From: Nymphaea colorata
Lineage: Eukaryota > Streptophyta > Magnoliopsida > Nymphaeales > Nymphaeaceae
Length of the DNA stretch: 64,000 nucleotides
Assembly (NCBI RefSeq): GCF_008831285.2
Contig: NW_022204507.1
Location: 4,422,174-4,486,173, forward strand
Reading direction: 5' to 3'
The stretch's first letter is position 1, and every line of letters begins with the position of its first letter. Position numbers and translations under genes: made by a program. The notes beneath the pieces were generated by a model. It did no database searches and was not told where the DNA came from. It saw only the letters and a program-made list of their open reading frames with translations. Of the stretch, positions 60,336 through 64,000 are shown piece after piece.

Positions 60336-60562
60336 ATGGGCAACCACTGATTTTTTTTCCTGCTTTCGTTGGCCTTGACAAAGTAGTTTCCTGTTCTTCA
60401 CTGAAGTATGGCGTTTGTTTGCAAGATCTATGGCATAACTAAGAACCGATAGAAACCACATTCTCCTAAAAAACCCACAAGGAAGCGATAGAAGCTATGT
60501 GGCAATTCCCTTGATAATAAATTCCTAATGATATTATCAAAAAAATACAATACATAAATAGT

Positions 60563-63500
60563 TGTCTGTTCGGATAGGAGCGCTACTTCCCCAGCAGCTT
60601 TGCATTGGAAACACACTCTTCTTTGGATCAAGCCAAATTCTTAAGCATGATTGCATATACAAATTCACATACTATGCATTTCGGTAGAATAAATAGGACG
60701 AGGTGACCTAACCAGTTCAATGTGTAGACCGGCAGAAGGCAGCTTGACAAAAATCATAAATATGAGTAATTTTGGTCAATGTAACCAATTTTAAATTGTC
60801 CCTTCAATTTAATGATCATCCTGAGGTAGCTCTCTGACAATTGAGATGTACATAATTTGTAGTTGCCTAAATGTTCATAGTTTTCTATACTTTGTCTTAG
60901 ATTCTAGCACTTCACTTGTAACATGTGAGAATATGTTTTTGATAAAGTTTTACATGCTGCTGCATATATATAATGATCATACGCCGGTTGTGGACGCTAC
61001 TACCAATATGCATGCTTACTTTAATGCTCCAACATTGTGCATGCATGTGTAGGAGATAACAAATAGGTGTGAGATCACAAGTATGAGATAACAAGTAGGT
61101 ATGAGATAATAACAGATATATGAGATAACAAATAAGTAATATATATAAAGTAACAAATACATATGAGATAATATGTATGAAATAACAAATAGGTAGGAGA
61201 TACACGTAGATATGAGATAATATATATGAGATAACAAATAGGTACAAAAGAATGATGGATATTTGAGATAATAAATAGGTACGAGATAATAAATGTGTAT
61301 GCAATAATGTATATGAGATAACAAATAGGTATGAGGTAATGATGGATGTATGAAATGATGCTAAACATAAGTATGATATAACAAAATATTTATGAGATAA
61401 CACTATGAGTATGACAAAAAAAAATGAAGACACTTTTTTATCACTTAAATGGGTATATTGGTCATAACAGTACGCAAAATACTTTTAATGTTTGGGAAGA
61501 GTGGGTCTCAGCTCAATGGGCCAAGCCCCCTTTGCATGACAGGTCCCTGGTGCCTTGTCGTATGTAGGGTGCTTGCACATGGAATACCCACTTTCCCTGA
61601 GTTTGCCATAAGCCTGGGCATCGGGGCATTGGGCCAAGCCAGGTTGATGCCCAAGCCTAGATTGCCAGTAGACCTTATTAGATCCTTGGCTGTTTAAACC
61701 TAAAGGCCAATACATATATAACAAAGAATAATGCCCCAATTAGTTTTTGGTCTCAATCTAGGCCATGTTTGTTAGTGAAAGTTTAGTTACATATAAACAA
61801 AAAAAGAAGAAAAAAGAAACGCATAAGAATTTTCTTCAATATAAAATTACCCCATCATTGACCTGTTGAGAAGTAAGTAATTAGCTTATATAGGGAGCCC
61901 AAATCATTAGTTATGAGTAGGTACATTTAACATCCTTAGTGGAGTCCTAACGCAGGTCTCGATCCAAGGGCAAGGGGATGGAGGGGAGGCTTCAGCCTCT
62001 CAACCGAGCGATAGGGTTCACTTTGTGCACCCAAAAAAATTATTTTTTCGTATTTGTAGGAGAAAACACATAGAAAATATAAATTAAGTTACTCACCTCG
62101 ACTCAATGGCTAAAAATAAATAAAAACAATGTTTGAAAACCTAGCCAACAGGCACTTCTCAACCCATAAATTCTTTTGAAATATCACATATGCCCCATGA
62201 CCATAAAACTTTTTGCAAAAAGGTCCAAGGTCGAGTAGTAAATTTCAAGAAAATGGTATTATCCATCCTATATTTTTTGAAAAATTATGCCAACTAGTTT
62301 AAAGGAAGAAATTCATAAAATAGTAAAGATAAAATGCAAAAAACGAAAAGAAAATTAACAAGATCTCTTCTCTCTCTTCTTCCCCAAAAGGAATCGTCCT
62401 CCTCTTCCTACTCTCCTTTTCTTTCAATTTTTTTTTTACATCCCTATGCTTCTTTCTTTTAATTAAACCATTCTTTTTGTAATATTATTTGGATATGTTC
62501 ACTGGAAAAAATGGAGAAATGAAAAGGTAATAAGAGTTGACTGGTTAGAACATTTTGAGAAAATACTGGGTCCTAGAAGATATATGAAAAAACCCAAGGT
62601 AAGGGAAAGAAAAAATAAATTATTACCAGCCAAGAAAACTAGGTTTAATGGCATTCAAACATCTTCTTGGCATGTTCAAAATAGAGAGAGGGGTGGGCTT
62701 TAGAGATAGAGCAGTTCGCATGTTTGGTGCTTAACATGGGCGTGTTCGTTCTACCATTCAAGGGTCCTTAATAATGCAAATGGCATATTAGAAAGTTTCT
62801 CACAAACCATGCAAAGCAAAGAGCATTTTCTAATATTCATCTAAAAAAAAGTTTTTCTAATAATCCATATATATTCCTTTTAAACTCTCAATTCTCTTTT
62901 CTTGGCCAAGGATAATATATAGGTCTATGGATATACAAGGTCAAAAAAGCTAACGAAAATTGAATATATAATCAACTTAATATTTGAAGGAGCTGCATGA
63001 TTCCTAAGGAGAAGAATTCATATCCATCCATTAGATAATCATGGAAAATGGCATACCTGTTATAAGCATAAAAAAAGTTACCAAAACATGTAGATTCAAA
63101 AATACAATTTATATCCACTTTCATATATATAACATGTCTTTAGAGTACATGTTCAAAAACACAATTTCCTTGTTCTTGTAATTGGTGTGATTACTTTCGA
63201 CGTTTGAATGTTGAATTTAGAATCAATATCTATATATAATCAAAGTCTGTTTGCTGAAACAAGAACATGATTTGTTATTGACAAATTAGCTACGAGAAAA
63301 GCTGCATAAAAAAAGATGCATGGGGCAAGAAATAAAAAAAAATTATGCCAAGCAGTACACATATTGATCGACATGCATCTGGCCATCCAATTTTTTTTAT
63401 GCCAGTGTTTCTGAGCAATCATTGTGGAAACCTAACTGCTAAAGTGTGTGTATAACATATGTTTATGATACTAAAAAGTGAACAGAAAGTTGTGTTCATT

Positions 63501-63993
63501 AGTCCTGGCATCTTATTTTTGTAAGTCAAAAAACATCTGATATATCGCTAACCTTTTAGTCCAATGAATTAATGATCTGGTTTAGTTTGTTGGTTTTGAT
63601 AATTTTCACAACCATATTGTATGACCTTTCATGGACACTTGAAAGGAGTGCAGAATCAAACTTTGGAGTCTAATAGACTCATGGAAAGCACGAATTATAT
63701 CTGTGAGTGCTAACTCCTTTCCCCTTAAGTGTCTTTGTAGTTGATAATTAACTAGCAACTCCATGTTGTTTGAATAAACTTTACTAATCCATGCGATGCA
63801 TAAAGATAAAATTTTTTTTCTTTTGATCTTTTATCTTCATCCATCTTATCCTCCTCATAAATATATTTTTCCACCCATTTACATGAACCCATGTGATTCT
63901 TTCCCTTACATGCTTACACACATGTACAAACTGATGAGCTTTATGGAGTTACCTTATCAACTGTTGGTGCATGAATTGACAATTAAATCATGA
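60563..63993 (+). repeat. Mosaic block f, second copy
   Basis: Direct copy of 30342-34335 with a few percent divergence; continues to the window edge. It lacks the 31427-31740 insert, the stretch 32850-33015 and about 85 bases near 34225-34300. It has a short extra stretch at 62005-62035 (GCGATAGGGTTCACTTTGTG). No gene is visible. Confidence 0.9.
61050..61410. repeat. Minisatellite, second copy
   Basis: Array of units close to ATGAGATAACAAATAGGT, rearranged relative to 30850-31215. Confidence 0.88.
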
Positions 63994-64000
63994 TATCAAT

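Larger units (their letters stand above)
57957..60562 (+). repeat. Mosaic block e, second copy (near-identical to 27768-30341)
   Basis: Same sequence as 27768-30341 except microsatellite lengths. The left boundary joins a sequence that elsewhere (25130) leads into the diverged copy. The 2.6 kb between 25150 and 27767 therefore has no counterpart here. Confidence 0.93.

Overview
The window is nuclear DNA of a flowering plant. It is AT-rich, with long TA microsatellites, GT-AG introns, Ty1/copia and LINE elements, and exons of plant-specific families. Most of it is repeats and gene remnants. I see no intact multi-exon gene, and nothing bacterial, no CRISPR array and no RNA gene.

Layout. (1) 1-5122 is a large inverted repeat whose arms differ by a few percent. 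A 100-N assembly gap (2365-2464) lies at the inner end of the left arm. Each arm carries a broken exon of an LRR-VIII-type receptor kinase. (2) 5123-14900 holds minus-strand gene pieces: an orphan exon of a GH2 (LacZ-type) beta-galactosidase (5598-5837), an unidentified exon (about 6090-6355), a GC-richer block that looks like a non-autonomous retroelement (about 8880-11930), and the first three exons of a VAL/HSI2-type B3 repressor (12372-14348). The VAL piece has an in-frame stop and a one-base frameshift in exon 2. (3) 15260-34335 is a mosaic of related repeat blocks. It includes a decayed LINE and a two-exon remnant of an unknown gene (25580-26220). (4) 34340-47270 contains three decayed copia fragments, one candidate small gene with a TATA box (38268-38558), and long stretches without recognisable content. 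(5) 47277-63993 repeats the mosaic of region 3 in direct orientation and runs off the end of the window.

The second mosaic copy is interrupted by a young, structurally complete copia element (50449-55363). It has two 368-bp LTRs with two differences and a 5-bp target duplication; the empty site survives in the first mosaic copy at 22519-22523. Its polyprotein frame has two in-frame stops.

The strongest oddities are three. About 2.57 kb is essentially identical between the mosaic copies (27768-30341 and 57957-60562), inside flanks that are clearly diverged. A roughly 70-codon minus-strand frame, present three times, differs between old and young copies almost only at synonymous third positions. 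The VAL locus looks like a pseudogene. Coordinates of repeat blocks were read by eye and are approximate to tens of bases; LTR ends, splice junctions and ORF ends are closer.
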